A stretch of 64,000 bases of DNA from Prionace glauca (GCA_037974335.1 CM075760.1:6259432-6323431), one strand, 5' to 3'; numbered from the stretch's first letter, positions 41,870 to 54,329 are shown. Made by a program: numbers and translations. Notes: generated from the sequence alone by a model not told the origin.

Positions 41870-42990
41870 TAGGCGTCCAAAAGTCATGTGATACTGTGCT
41901 GCACCGCAGCCTTGTGAGTAACTGTGGAGATCAGAGAATAAAATGGATAGGAGCGACATGGATAGGAAATTGCCTGAGTGCCAGAAAACAATTCGTAGCT
42001 GTTTTTCGGAGTAGAACAAATCTTGCAGTCATGTTGCCAGGAAAAGGTTATATGAACATTGAAATTCACGACATAGTAATGCCCGAGAGCTTGAAGTGGA
42101 GGCTAGACTTTCAAAATCTGTGAACGATCCAAAACTTGGAAACATTGCCAACCATCAGTAGATCATTCAGAACTTCAGAACGCAAAAAAAGAACTAATTG
42201 GTGGAATGGATGAGTAATTTGGATATTTATCCTATTGCAGAGAAAAGTTCCATGATTAGTTTTGCACAGCAGAATTTGAAGAGAAAAATGGAAATAATGA
42301 AAAGGCCATGAAAGTGAATACAGACGCCGAGGGACTGGAGTGAATATGTGTATAAATCATTCATGATGCAAGATAGGTTCAGACAGCGGGAAACAGAAAA
42401 AGGGAATAGGTTTTTTTTTGTCTATTGGGGAAAAGAATGCAGAAGCAAGGAAGTTGTGCTATTTTTGTAGCTAACACATGGAAAATAGTCAGCCGAAAAA
42501 ATCGTTCCAATTTTGGGCACCGAACGTAAGGCAGGATGTAAAGTCAATAGGCTGGAAGCAGGGAAGAAAAACACGAGAATAATTCCAGAGATCAGAAACT
42601 TCGGTGACGAAAATATTTTGGAGAGGTTCGGATTAATTTCCTTGACAGAAAGTTCTGATGTGACTTTAATGAGACATTCAAAATCCTGAGGGGTCTTGAT
42701 AGAGTAGATAGAGACAAACTGGTCAATGACAGAAAGATCTTGACACAGAGGGCGCGGGTTGTCGTAAATTGGTGGAAGAAACATGGAGACATCACGAAAA
42801 ACATTGTCAGACTGTGAGTGATCCAGATCTGGAATGTGCTGTTTGAGAGTGTGGTGCAGGCAGAGCCAATTAATGGGTTCAAAATGGAATTGGATAATTG
42901 TCTGAAAATGAACAAAATGCTGGACTGTGGGGTACAGAGTGTTATTGGATGAATTGCTCCTTTAGAGGACCAAAACATACATGACGCTTC
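41870..42990 (+). repeat. LINE, long but heavily decayed
   Basis: Starts with 'VSNCGDQRIKWIGATWIGNC' (RT region). Further on, at 42.63-42.72 kb, come counterparts of the 'RGLDRVDRDKL' and 'LTQRARVV' blocks, then a tail ending GATGAATTGCTCCTTTAG. Many breaks; an old insertion. Confidence 0.7.
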
Positions 42991-42994
42991 AAAA

Positions 42995-43435
42995 TAGCTT
43001 TCTACTCTGCTGTAAATACTTTATCAATGTTGAAAGGAAGATAGTAGCACAGAGGTAACGTCTCTGCGAAAGTAATTCCGAGAGTAGGCAAATTTCTCAA
43101 GATATAAATTCAAATCCAACTACAAAAGGTTCTAAAATGCAATTACAGTTTTGAATTTAAAGATCGTTTCCGTAATTGCGGCCATGACAAGAAATATATC
43201 AGATTCTCTAACATTCTGCCGAAAGGAAAACCTTCCATCATTCCCCAGTTTAGCCCAGAGGTGACTCCAGGCGCACACGTGTTTGGCGATTACGTGCCTT
43301 CTATGATGTCTAGAAAACCAGTAAATTCAATGTATTAGTGATTGCCAATATATGCTGACCTTACCAGCTCTATATACAGCTCACCAAAGAATAAGAAACC
43401 GCAACTGAAATCAGCATTTCACAACACCTGCAATA
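42995..43435. other. unassigned spacer
   Basis: Nothing recognised. Confidence 0.4.
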
Positions 43436-43439
43436 GAAA

Positions 43440-44300
43440 AAGTCATCCAGGAGATGGCAGTGAAACTGTGCTCTTTGGTACGACACGACACAGATGATCA
43501 TCTCAGTTATTTCTGTAGTAGACTCAGTCTTTGTCCATCCTAAACGTGACCCAGTTTCTCTGACACGAAATGATATTTCTGATTATCTGGCAATAATTCT
43601 CAGTTGATTCTGTACTCAGCAAAATCCCAGTTGTTACAATACTGCACCAAGCCTCATTGCTCCATTTATTCTGGCAGTTATGACAGCACGGAATTAATTC
43701 TCGCCTCATGTCATGAAACTCCATATCTCCGCTGTTACTTCACTGGACCCTCTCACTCCTGATAATGCACCGGGACATGTTACTGTTTGCATTACACCAG
43801 GCTCTGTCTCAGTTATTACATTGTTGGAACCTGCCACTTATAAAGAAACATGGACAGCCTCTCAATCACTGATGCACTAGTCCGCCTCCCTGTTTATATT
43901 GAATAATATCCTGTCTCTAATTATTCTGTTACATGAATTATTTATTTCTGCAATTGCCCCGTCAAAGTTTACATCGACCTAAAGGTTTGGTTTGGAATTA
44001 CTGCATCGGATTTGTCTCAGTTTATATGTTACAATGGCCAGAATCAGACAAAATTACACGAGGGGACAGTTTTATTGCGCTGTCTCCATAATTAATGCGC
44101 CACATCATACCTTTGTTCACTTTACACATTAGCATTTCTCAAATTTTGTTTTACTCTGTATTGTCTCACTTGTTATTCCACTGGGCCACATCTCTGTTTA
44201 TGTCACACCAGATCATGTCCCTATTTTCTGATAGCGCTGATACGCTGGAAGCAGTGTCAGTTTAAATTACAGCGCACATTGTCTCTGCATATATTAGGAT
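43440..44300. repeat. degenerate minisatellite-like region
   Basis: Repeated phrases of roughly 33 bp built on GTTTATATTACACCAGATCA and CTGTCTC, with heavy divergence (for example GTTTATGTCACACCAGATCA at about 44.20 kb and GTTTACATCGACC at 43.97 kb). The reverse-complement theme (GTGTAATATAAACAGAGACA-like) appears at 49.4-51.4 kb. Confidence 0.6.
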
Positions 44301-44302
44301 AG

Positions 44303-45013
44303 ACCATGTCTTTGTCAAAACTGAGTCTGGCATATCTCTGATTATATCAGAAAACACCACGATGGTTAGAAATATACTGCATACTCTCTCTCAATAATGA
44401 CTGAACTGGGCCCAGTCTGCATTCATATTAGTACAGGTGCTGTATCGATATCTTGTGCACTCGACTGTCTCCGTATCACTGCATAAAACCCGTCCCTTGT
44501 TTATATTACAACAGATCATATTAGTTGAATTGACCATGCAAAGTTGTCCGTTATTTTCCCTTAGAATATGTGGATTAGCCATGGTAACTGTGTGGGGCTA
44601 ACGGGGATAGGGCAGAGGGGAGAAGCTGGGTGGGACACAGACTCGGTGGACAAGATTTGTGTTTCTGAACTGTAGGAATTCGATGGTTCTATGTCCAAGA
44701 AACATCACAGACATTTGCGTGCTTATTTATTTCAAATATTCTATTTTCTAATACCCACCTTTGGAGAAATGATCTCTTTTAGCAATTCCCCTTCAGTTTT
44801 CCCAATCATAACCTTCAGCCCATCCCTGCCTTCCATGAATGCATGAAAACACCAAAGAGTTCATGTATTTCACCTGAAGAGCATTTAATATGTAACTATT
44901 TATTGACAACCATTCTGTTGTTTGCTCATGCGTTAAGCATGATTACAGCCTCACTGTTTTGTTCCTGGCGTTAACTTATCTGTGTTTAGAGGTCTGTTGG
45001 AAAATGGATAAAT
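44303..45013 (+). repeat. duplicated segment, copy 2
   Basis: Partner of 36985-37695; it contains the same SINE 3' end at about 44566-44695. No receptor exon follows in this copy. Confidence 0.92.
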
Positions 45014-45374
45014 CACATCTCGAATGACGAGGAGATTACGAAAATTGATCTTCTCAGTGTCTCAATAAACTTCCTGATGTACGACTCAATTGTGTGCTGA
45101 TTTGTGAAAATGATGGTGAAAATGACCCTGGATATATAGCCGACAGGAGATAATCACACCTGTAATTCTCAGACTTATTTCTATTGATGCAAAGGATTGA
45201 AACATCTGCCACTCTCCAGATAAGGAACAATATTTCTGTTTAACCGTTACCTTCACCAATTCCATGGTAACCATCTTAAATATTTTCTACTGTGTATAGA
45301 TTGTACAGTCTACGTAATGCGATGAATCAGGATCAGGTGCATCATAAGAGTGGCCAGACCTTATGTGATATAAA

Positions 45375-45485
45375 CAGAGATATCACCTGGTGAACAAGGA
45401 CTGCAGCGGTTCAAGATAGCAGCTCATCACCACATTGTCAGGGGCAATCAGAGAAGGGCAACAGATGTCAGTGCTGCCCACACCC
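45375..45485 (+). repeat. non-LTR element tail fragment
   Basis: GGACTGCAGCGGTTCAAGAT, then GGGGCAATCAGAGAAGGGCA, a short copy of the 18.21-18.65 kb element end. Confidence 0.7.
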
Positions 45486-45784
45486 TATAAATGATTAAAC
45501 ATAATGCTCCAACAACAGAAGAAGAATCTAATCTAATATAGACGGATATGCTCGCGCAATGATGACATAAACTGGCTGGGAGAATCACGTAAACCAACGT
45601 ATGAGTTATCCAGAGTAAGAGAGACAGAACATGATATAACATTTACATAAACAGTTTTTGTGCGTGTGATCATTCTAGAAAAAGTGATTTGTCCAATAAT
45701 GACAGGCAGGGGTCAAATGCAGCAAAATCTGATGCAGGTTCGAATTCACAACGGATTGGGTAACGGTTTCCAAAAATAATCATA

Positions 45785-46792
45785 GAGAATTAGAACATTA
45801 TAATTTGAATGACTGGCTCCAGTGTATCACTGACAGAGACAGCTGGGCCCGGAGTAAGACTAGGACCTGAGAATTAGAACATTACAATGTGAATGACGGG
45901 CCCCAGTGTATCACTGACAGAGACAGTTGGGCCCGGAGTCAGACTGGAACCTGAGAATTAGAACATTACAATGTGAATGACTGGCCCCAGTGTATCACTG
46001 ACAGAGACAGCTGGGCCCGGAGTCAGACTGGAACCTGAGAATTAGAACATTACAATGTGAATGACTGGCTCCAGTGTATCACTGACAGAGACAGCTGGGC
46101 CCGGAGTCAGACTGGGACCTGAGAATTAGAACATTACAATGTGAATGACTGGCTTCAGTGTATCACTAACAGAGACAGCTGGGCCCGGAGTCAGACTGGA
46201 ACCTGAGAATTGGAACATTACAATGTGAATGACTGGCTCCAGTGTATCACTGACAGAGACAGCTGGGCCCGGAGTCAGACTGGAACCTGAGAATTAGAAC
46301 ATTACAATGTGAATGACTGGCCCCAGTGTATCACTGACAGAGACAGCTGGGCCCGGAGTCAGACTGGGACCTGAGAATTAGAACATTACAATGTGAATGA
46401 CAGGCCCCTGTGTATCACTGACAGAGACAGCTGGGCCCGGAGTCAGACTGGGACCTGAGAATTAGAACATTACAATGTGAATGACCGGCCCCAGTGTATC
46501 ACTGACAGAGACAGCTGGGCCCGGAGTCAGACTGGGACATGAGAATTAGAATATTACAATGTGAATGACTGGCTCCAGTGTATCACTGACACAGACAGCT
46601 GGGCCCGGAGTCAGACTGGGACCTGAGAATTAGAACATTACAATGTGAATGACCGGCCCCAGTGTATCACTGACAGAGACAGCTGGGCCCGGAGTCAGAC
46701 TGGGACCTGAGAATTAGAACATTACAATATGAATGACTGGCTCCAGTGTAACACTGACAGAGACAGCTGGGCCCGGAGTTAGACTGGGACCT
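45785..46792 (+). repeat. satellite: 12 units of exactly 84 bp
   Basis: The start word GAGAATTAGAACATTACAAT recurs at 45785, 45869, 45953, 46037, 46121, 46205, 46289, 46373, 46457, 46541, 46625 and 46709, always 84 bp apart with no indel. Units differ by a few substitutions (for example CTGGCTCC / CCGGCCCC). Each unit has the core ATCACTGACAGAGACAGCTG and GGGCCCGGAGTCAGACTGG. The array ends at 46793. Confidence 0.98.
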
Positions 46793-47108
46793 GATATAAG
46801 GAAGGAATCATTTCTGGGGCCTGAGAGCAGGTTTCTTTGTCATGAGGAGTGAGGCAGAGATTTATGTGGCAAACACGGATTGAAAACCCTACCACAACTG
46901 CAAGAGTGACTGATGCCACCTGACTGAGGCTTGTATTCACAAGGACTGAAACGACGAACTATGAAACCCTCATCGGAGGGAGAAAAGCAGTGCAATAAAT
47001 GTTAAGGATTATTGTGTTTTTCCTAAAAAAAACGTTTGATCCGATGCTAATCTGTTCAAAGTGATGTTTTGTAAATAGAATCGACTTTCGGAATGGTTCC
47101 TGGCAATT

Positions 47109-47205
47109 ACACACACACACACACACACACAAACACACAGAAACACACACACACACACACACAGAAACACACACACACACGCACACGCACACATTCACAC
47201 ACACA
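47109..47205 (+). repeat. (CA)n microsatellite
   Basis: About 97 bp of CA with AAAC, GAAA and GCAC interruptions. Confidence 0.95.
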
Positions 47206-47678
47206 ACACACAGGTTCTGTCAAAAGATAAGATTAGCACAAGACGACAGTTGTATAAATATTCAATTTTATTCCGTTTTAATGAAGGACAGGGAGAGACA
47301 CAAAAAGGATGCTGGGACACTGATATAGATGAACCTTAAAATTCTCCCATTCTCGAGAATCCTTCAAAACTTCATCCCATGAAGGATATATCGAATTTAT
47401 TTTCCAAAGTTTCTGTGAAATCTAATTCCATCACCCTTCCAAGCTGTTCATTCCAGTTCATCACAACTACTGTGTAAAAGTAAACACTTATCTTTCTGTC
47501 TCGCTGCTCAATAAAATAACTTTGTGCCCTTTGGTTGCTGACCGTCCCCCTGTTGAAAGATTCTCCCTTTAATTAACCCAATCACAACTTCATGATTATG
47601 AACACTAATAAATGTGTTGAAAAGACTGGCAAGGAGATAAAGACAGCGGGAGAGTTTGGAGAAAGCAAACCGGGGTGC

Positions 47679-47696
47679 GGGGGGGGGGGGGGGGGG
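47679..47696 (+). repeat. poly-G tract (18 nt)
   Basis: Eighteen consecutive G, followed by TGGTGGGG. The second long G homopolymer in the window. Confidence 0.95.
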
Positions 47697-47849
47697 TGGT
47701 GGGGCTGACAGATAAAAGCTGAGGAACAAAAATAAATAGCAGATGGAGAGAAAATGATCAAACAACGAAAGATAACAGCTATCATTCCCTCCCTTCACAG
47801 ATCCCGGGGGAGTTCAGTGACTGATCCACTGACCATCCAGTTATGTCCG

Positions 47850-48640
47850 GGATTGGAAACTTTAACCAGATCACACCAGGCTCATTTGTAAATGTCACCG
47901 CAATGTGACCTGTCTGACTCTGCCCTGACTCTGTGGGCAGATATAAGCCGCACTGACAGGTGTTCTCACCAGATTGTGGTCTCTGGATTTATTTTCTGCT
48001 CGGAAGTGAGATGTGCGGTTTGGAACCGGCAGCAGAGAAACAGGAAGTTGTGTTACCTGAGAATGAAACAACCGGGGCCAGTTTGATGTTATCACCGAGA
48101 ACAGTCTTCCTGCCTGTGAGGGTGAACTCACTCTGAAAGCATCAAGAACAGTCACACAGATTGCTGCCGGTCTCAGCATTACAGTCACCCCCATTCCCAT
48201 ATTAATGAATCAAGAAAATGGCCATATTTGGGGTTTAAACAGATTAATTGAAGGGAAGATGGACTGAAGGTTACGATTGAGGGAAAAGAGAAAAAATTAA
48301 AGCAACATTTTTTATCCGCAGAGACATTCCGAAATAGAAAGTTTAAGTGTGCTGGGTGTTGTGTGTGAGAAATAAGGAGAAAGGTTAATTGAGTGAAATG
48401 GTTAAGTTCCTACAATGAATTTACCTCTGCTGAGATTTTTGTGCTTTGTCTTTTCAGTCACAAGGTGCCTTAAGGAAGAAGAAAGAAATAGTCTCGGAGT
48501 CAGATCCGTCTCCTGGGAACCTGTGTGAGTTAATGGAGACTGAGAGAGAGGAGAGAGGTTATCTGATTTAGGTTCAGTCTGAGACAGAGAAAGAGAGAAG
48601 TTCAGTGAATCATTTGAAAGATGCATTGCCTTGGCAGCGG
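47850..48640 (+). other. possible start of an unidentified gene
   Basis: Relatively GC-balanced sequence with a TATA-like GATATAAGCC (47940). A candidate small exon follows at about 48459-48527: acceptor TTTGTCTTTTCAG, open codons 'SQGALRKKKEIVSESDPSPG' and a GTGAGT donor. No family was recognised and no further exon could be linked, so this is speculative. Confidence 0.2.
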
Positions 48641-48784
48641 AATGACCAGCTGTACATCACATTCAAGAGCGTCCAGGGCCATTCATTAACTTTATTTATT
48701 GACTGAGACACAGAATATGCAATAAATACTGAATAAATTACAATATCATGCTTAAAATTAATAGCAATTATTTACACAGTAATT

Positions 48785-48975
48785 AGCACTGGTACCTCAC
48801 ACTGTTAGGGACACAGGTTTCATTTAAGCCTTGTGTAACTGTGTGGTGTTTACACATTCACCCCGTATGTGCGTGGAGTTCCTCCAGGTTTACTGCTTTC
48901 TTCCTACAGTCCAAAGATGTACAGGTTAGTTGGAGTGGCCATGTTGAATTGTCCTTTAGTGTCCATTTGCAGTGC
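48785..48975 (+). repeat. tRNA-derived SINE (HE1-like), forward
   Basis: TTAGCACTGGTACCTCACAC head, then CGTGGAGTTCCTCCAGGTTT and CAGTCCAAAGATGTACAGGT, ending GAATTGTCCTTTAGTGTCC. Confidence 0.82.
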
Positions 48976-49419
48976 AATGTGACATACATTCATTCTGTTC
49001 CTCAATCTCTTTTGAACAAGAGGATGTTACAAGTTTCATCCCAAACTTTCAATAAAATATTCCAGGAAATGCGAGAGCAATTAAATATGATGAACAACTC
49101 CCAGTAGTTATTAACAAGACGAAACACATTCTTCGAACCCCATTACATTTTTAAAGCTAATTTCCATCTTTTCATCTCGTTCTGTTCTTTTTTTCCATCT
49201 GTCAAACGCATTTTATAGAAAACCAGTTACTAAGACAGTGTTGGCTTTATTATTAGTGTCCAATATAACACAAAGTAAGGCACGGATGTGTTCAGTAGTG
49301 CATGACACAGAGCCTGACACAATCATATCTGAGATGGAGCCCAATGTAACAGAAATGGCCTCTTGGCTGAACAAAAACTCAGAAATGATGATTTGTAGCA
49401 ATTATCACGGCATGTCATC

Positions 49420-49545
49420 ATACAATAATAAATGGAATGGTGTGTCATGTAATATAAACAAATATAAGGTCTATTGAAATGATGATTCAAATGAGTCGCA
49501 TGCAGTAAATAAAGACACAAGGCCCAGTGTCTTGCTGTACATGTC
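49420..49545 (+). repeat. duplicated minisatellite block A
   Basis: ATGTAATATAAACAAATATA, then TGATGATTCAAATGAGTCGC; matched by 50790-50885 (ATGCAATGTAAACAAATATG, then AATGATTCAAGTGAGTCAAA). Confidence 0.7.
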
Positions 49546-49559
49546 TACAATAAATGTAT

Positions 49560-49706
49560 GTGCGAGAGAGAGGGAGAGACAGAGAGAGAAGGAGGCAGGG
49601 GCAGACGCGGGGGGAGAGAGAGACTCGGAGAGAGAGAGAGAGAGAGAGAGGGAGGCAGGGGCAGAGGCGGGGGGATAGAGAAAGTCAGAGAGAGAGAGAG
49701 AGAGAG
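49560..49706 (+). repeat. GA-rich microsatellite with internal duplication
   Basis: (GA)n interrupted twice by a GGAGGCAGGGGCAGA.GCGGG block (49601 and 49651). Confidence 0.92.
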
Positions 49707-49709
49707 CCG

Positions 49710-50500
49710 TAAACCATTTATGATGAATAATCCACTGAGTGTTTCTAGCATTTTCTGTTCGGATCTCAGGCACCCACAGCATCTTGCTTTTGACCAACGA
49801 GATATTTGAACAGGTGACTGAAAGGATGGCTAATACAGGGACAGTTTTATGGATTGACTTAGACGAGGAAAGTGAAATAAGGAGACTTAGGGAGGGAATT
49901 ACAAAGCTTAGGCATAGGCAGATGAAGACATCCGAAAGTGAAAAATAATTTCGAAGGTAACAATACAAATTACAGAATATACATATATATATATATTCAA
50001 ACATAACCTAACTGTCAACACTCGTTCTGCGGCGATTTCGTTTTATTTCTCTCTGAAACAGATGAGTAATTAATGAGTGGATAGATATTTAGCCTGTGGG
50101 AGCCCATCTGGCGATATTGCGAGTACAGAATTCTGTCTCACACTGTCAGTGAATCTGTTGAGCGCTATAAATAAGACAGGTCAATCTTTATCTCTAAAGT
50201 CTGTGTCAAATTGACACAGTGCAGTGCAATATTCAACTAATAAAATGTATCACAACGGTGGTTTTTTGAAGATATTGTAATGAGCACTGTACGATTATTA
50301 AGATATTGACCTGTCCCCGAACATCAGTGAATCACTGAGAAATTGTTCAAACTGAATATTACTCACACAATAACAGAGCAATTAGATTTTTCTCGCAGCC
50401 ACTTATCGAAATTAGTAAAAATTAAACTTACTGCTCCAATCAAGAATGATTAGTGTCAGACAGGCACACCCATATTATATCGGAATTGATAATATCTCGG
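49710..50500. other. unassigned AT-rich spacer
   Basis: No gene; a short (AT)n at about 49982-49996. Confidence 0.4.
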
Positions 50501-50506
50501 CAGGCA

Positions 50507-50885
50507 ACATATTCATGGTCGTATGTTAGATTAACAGAGACAGATGTTGGTGTCATTCAAAGAGACAAATCCCGTGTAATATAAAAAAGAGATGAGATCT
50601 GATGAAATATGAACAGATCCGTGGTCTACTGTCGTATTATTTGAGAGGATCTAATGCAGCACAAATAGAGAAATGGCCGAGGGTGGCATGACGAGAGAAA
50701 TAACCGAATGTAGTGTAAAAAGAGACAAGAACTACTGTCATATAATTAAAGACTGGCTCTGGTACAACGCAAATAGAATAAATAAAGCGGCATTTTATGC
50801 AATGTAAACAAATATGAGATCTGTTGCAATAATGATTCAAGTGAGTCAAACTCAGTACATAAAGAGACATATCCTAGTGCATTGT
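50507..50885 (+). repeat. duplicated minisatellite block B
   Basis: Units on the AGAGACAAATCCCGTGTAAT theme. The left part matches 51220-51424 (GATCCGTG.TCTACT, then GAGAAATAACC.AATGTAG). The right part matches block A at 49.42 kb. Confidence 0.75.
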
Positions 50886-51219
50886 AATCAATCTTCTGTA
50901 TACTGCCCTCTTGCCAGTGAGTAACAGTCTCTTTCTAATCAGTAAAACATTCCCATTCATCACTTTGAGCGTCTGTTTTAAATCTCCCATAAACTGCTCA
51001 GTTCTAAGGGAACCAAACCAAATGTTCACCTGTTCTGATAGTGCAGCTTATACACGATTAACGTCAAGCCCGATATGACCTTCTCTACCTCACCTATTCC
51101 CCCTTGTCATTTCATGAATTGATGGAACTTTTACATGGAGTCCCATGAATCATTGTCATTCTGTCAGAATAAAACTCAAGGCCAGGAGAAGACTTGCTTC
51201 TGACAGTTAAATGCCAGAC

Positions 51220-51430
51220 GACATATACATGGTCATGTGTTGAATTAGCAGAGATGTATGTAAATATACAAATCCTGTGTAATATAACCAGAGATGGGAT
51301 CAGATGTAATAGGATCAGATCCGTGATCTACTCTAGTACTAATAGAGAGGAACTAATGTCTCATAAATAGAGAGATGGCTCAGTGTACATAACTGGAGAA
51401 ATAACCTAATGTAGCATAAATTAATTTGTA
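51220..51430 (+). repeat. duplicated minisatellite block C
   Basis: Counterpart of 50507-50720: ACAAATCCTGTGTAATATAA and GATCAGATCCGTGATCTACT. Confidence 0.75.
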
Positions 51431-51434
51431 ATGT

Positions 51435-51780
51435 ATTCGTGCTATAAATGTATAGTGTAATATTGGACAGAGATCTCAGACTTTAGGCACACTGAGGTAA
51501 ATGTCATCATGCCAAAACACATCTGTGATCAGTTAAGAATGGAAACAACATAATTTCTGAGTCAAATGGTAATGTATTCAATTCCCACAAGATACCTCGC
51601 GATCCAACCTGTGACCCAGTACTGAATGTTCAATTATTCCATTAATAAATGTGATGATATTTCAGTCTCAGGGGTAGTATAGCAATATCATTATTAAGTT
51701 AGTATTCCAGAAGCTTGGGACAGGAGTTCCAGTTCCACCCTGGCAGCTGGGGAATTTCAGCTCAGTTTATTGATAAAGAC
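51435..51780. other. unassigned spacer
   Basis: Nothing recognised. Confidence 0.4.
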
Positions 51781-51789
51781 ATCGTGTGT

Positions 51790-51870
51790 ATTTCAAGGTT
51801 TGAAGTTTATTTCTTCGTCACATATGGGTTTACATTCACACTGTAATGAAGTTACTGTGAAAATCATATA
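51790..51870 (-). repeat. SINE 3' end, reverse
   Basis: GGGTTTACATTCACACTGTA, then TGAAGTTACTGTGAAAAT, the same tail as at 17.83 and 52.93 kb. Confidence 0.8.
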
Positions 51871-51959
51871 TGGTCAAAGCTCATCTTTTTCTCGGATGTC
51901 TTTCAGGGGAGGAAATGTTACTTCTTAGTTAAAAGCTACATAAAATTACCAGAAGAAGA

Positions 51960-52924
51960 AACAAGCCTGAGGCTTCAGAGATTTTTAAAATTCAACAAAA
52001 AAAAGTCCAAATAATCGAGGGGGAAATAGAGAATGGGAATAAAATTGCAGGGAACATAAAAATTAATTATAACCGTTTATATCAATATCTGAAGAGAGAA
52101 GGATTGGTTAAGTTAAATGTAAATTCCTTAGAGCCCGAATCCAGGGAATGTATATTGGGGAATAAAGAAATATTAAATGAATAGAACACTAAGTTTGACA
52201 CTACCTTCACACAAGTATCATCCCAGAAATGTTCGGGAACCAAGGGGATAGTTGTAAGACGGTATTGAGGGAAACCAGTATTAGTAAAATCATTCTGGGG
52301 AAAATAATAGGGTGAAATTCTGTTTGGTCACTGGGGCCTGATAATCCCAGAATATGGAAGGAAATGGCCCAGGAAATGTTGGATACATTGCTGCCCATCT
52401 TCTAAAATTCTATACAGGCCGAAACAGTTCCTACAGGTTAGAGGGTGACAAATGTAACCCCGATATATACAGAGAAAGGGAGAATAAAACTGATAAATTA
52501 CAGACTGACTTCAGCATCAGTTAGAGATTGTTATCAAATCCATGATAGGAAAATATTTGGAAAGCATGGATGGAGTTTGATGAAATCAGTATGGGCTTAA
52601 GAAAGACATGTGTACCTTAACAAAATTACTTGCATTTTTTAAGGGTGTAAATAATAGGTGGGGATGGGGGAAGTGGGGTTCTTTCGGTTAGGGAGGGGAA
52701 GGGATGCAACCAGTTTACGTGGTGTATTTGCACTTTCAGAAGATATTTCAGAAGGCTCTTCATAAAATATTGGTAGGCCCAATGAAAGCACGTGAGATGG
52801 GGAGTGATATGTTGGCCTCGGTATAGAATTCATTGACAGATAAGAAACAGAGAGTGGAAATAAATGGGTCTTCTTCCGAGTGACGATCAGCTAACAGTGG
52901 GGTACCGCAGGGCCCCAAATGTTA
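51960..52924 (+). repeat. decayed LINE (RT region)
   Basis: LINE-like coding remnants ending in GGGGTACCGCAGGGCCCC (the 'GVPQG' RT block) at about 52.9 kb, cut off by the next SINE. Many breaks. Confidence 0.6.
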
Positions 52925-53170
52925 AATGTGTTCATTCGTCACAAATAAATTTATGTTAACACTGCAATGAAGTTACTGTGAAAATTCCCGAGTCGCCACA
53001 TTCCAGCATCTGTTGGGTTACACTGAGGGAGAATTTAGCACGGCCCAATGCACCCTAACCAGGGCGTCTTTTGGACTATGGGAGGAAAGCGGAGCACCCG
53101 GAAGAAACCCATATAGACACGGGGAGAACGTGCAGACTCCGTACAGACAGTGACCCATGCCAGGAATCTC
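52925..53170 (-). repeat. tRNA-derived SINE (HE1-like), reverse
   Basis: Tail TGAAGTTACTGTGAAAATTC, body GAGAATTTAGCACGGCCCAA and ACGGGGAGAACGTGCAGACT; the head is truncated. It interrupts the preceding LINE. Confidence 0.85.
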
Positions 53171-53174
53171 TCTT

Positions 53175-53672
53175 CCTTGAAGAAGGTCATTGTCTGACAC
53201 TGTGTGGCGTGAATGTTACTCTCCCCTCCTCAACCAAAGCCTGAATGTGTTCGAAGTCTTGCTGCATATGGACACGGACTGCTCCAGTATCTGAGGAGTC
53301 GCGAATGTGCTGAACAGTGTGCAATCATTCCACTTCTGACCTTCTAATGAAGGGTGAAGATTAGGCCACACTATCCTGAGGAGTTCCTGCAGCAATACCC
53401 TGGGACTGAGCTGATTGGCTTTCAACAACCCCAACCACCTTACTCTGTACTCGGTGTGACTGAAGCCAGTGGAATGTTTACCCCCGGATCCCCATTGACT
53501 GCAGATTGGCTCAGGGTTCTTGATGCCATCATCGGTCAAGTGTTGTGTTGATGTGGAGGGTGGGCACTCTCACCTCATTAAAACAGCTATTTTCACTATA
53601 TTTGGACTAAGTTTAAATGATTTCTGGAACCGAATGCTCCTAGTGGAACCCAGACTGAGCTTCATTGAGTAG

Positions 53673-53710
<38 letters not shown>

Positions 53711-54325
53711 TGATCGGTTGATCCTCGATACTTTCTATTATTTTGATCGAGTGAGATCGCATTGGGCGATAATTGGCCGGGATGTATTTGCCCTTCCTTT
53801 TGCGATAGAACATGCCTGCTAATTTTCCACACTGTTGGGTATGTGATAGTGATGTAGCTATACTTTAATAGATTGGCCGGGGCGCAGCTCGCTCCAGAGC
53901 ACGAATCATCATTATTATTGCTGAAATATTGTCAGGACCAATAATCCTTGCAGTGTCCAACCTCTTCAGCACAGGGTTAGGCCACAGATCAATCATGATC
54001 ATATTGCATGGTGGAGCGGGCTCCCGGGCTCGAATGGTCTACTCCTGTTCCAATCTTATCCTGTGAAAGGCATTGAGCTGCTTGGAAACTGGCATCTGTG
54101 ATGCTGGGGACCTCAGGAGGAGGCCGAGATGGAAAATCCTCTCGGCACTTCTGGCGGAAGATTGTAGCAATTGTTTCAGTTTTGCTCTTCTCCATTTGCT
54201 GAGCTCTCACATCATTAAGAATTGAGGTTTTATTTGAGGCTCCTGCTGCTGTTAATTGCTTTAATGTCCACCACCATTCAGAACTGTATGTGGTAGAACT
54301 GCAAAGTTAGATCCTACCTGGAAAA
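53175..54325 (-). repeat. non-LTR retrotransposon, RT region (second family)
   Basis: The minus strand carries RT-like pieces: 'NDCTLFSTF' (FADDCTIFS-type catalytic block) at 53.3 kb, and 'FRQKCREDFPSRPPPEVPSI' with 'TDASFQAA' at 54.1 kb. In between lie an (ATT)n tract (53673-53709) and a foreign LINE tail (53975-54065). This is distinct from the CR1 copies and is the upstream part of the family whose 3' end lies at 60.2-60.9 kb. Confidence 0.75.
53673..53709 (+). repeat. (ATT)n microsatellite
   Basis: Twelve perfect trinucleotide units. Confidence 0.95.
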
Positions 54326-54329
54326 ATTC

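Noticed and set aside
45785-46792. The 84-bp satellite as a coding repeat array
   Set aside because: The only long frame has a stop in every unit.
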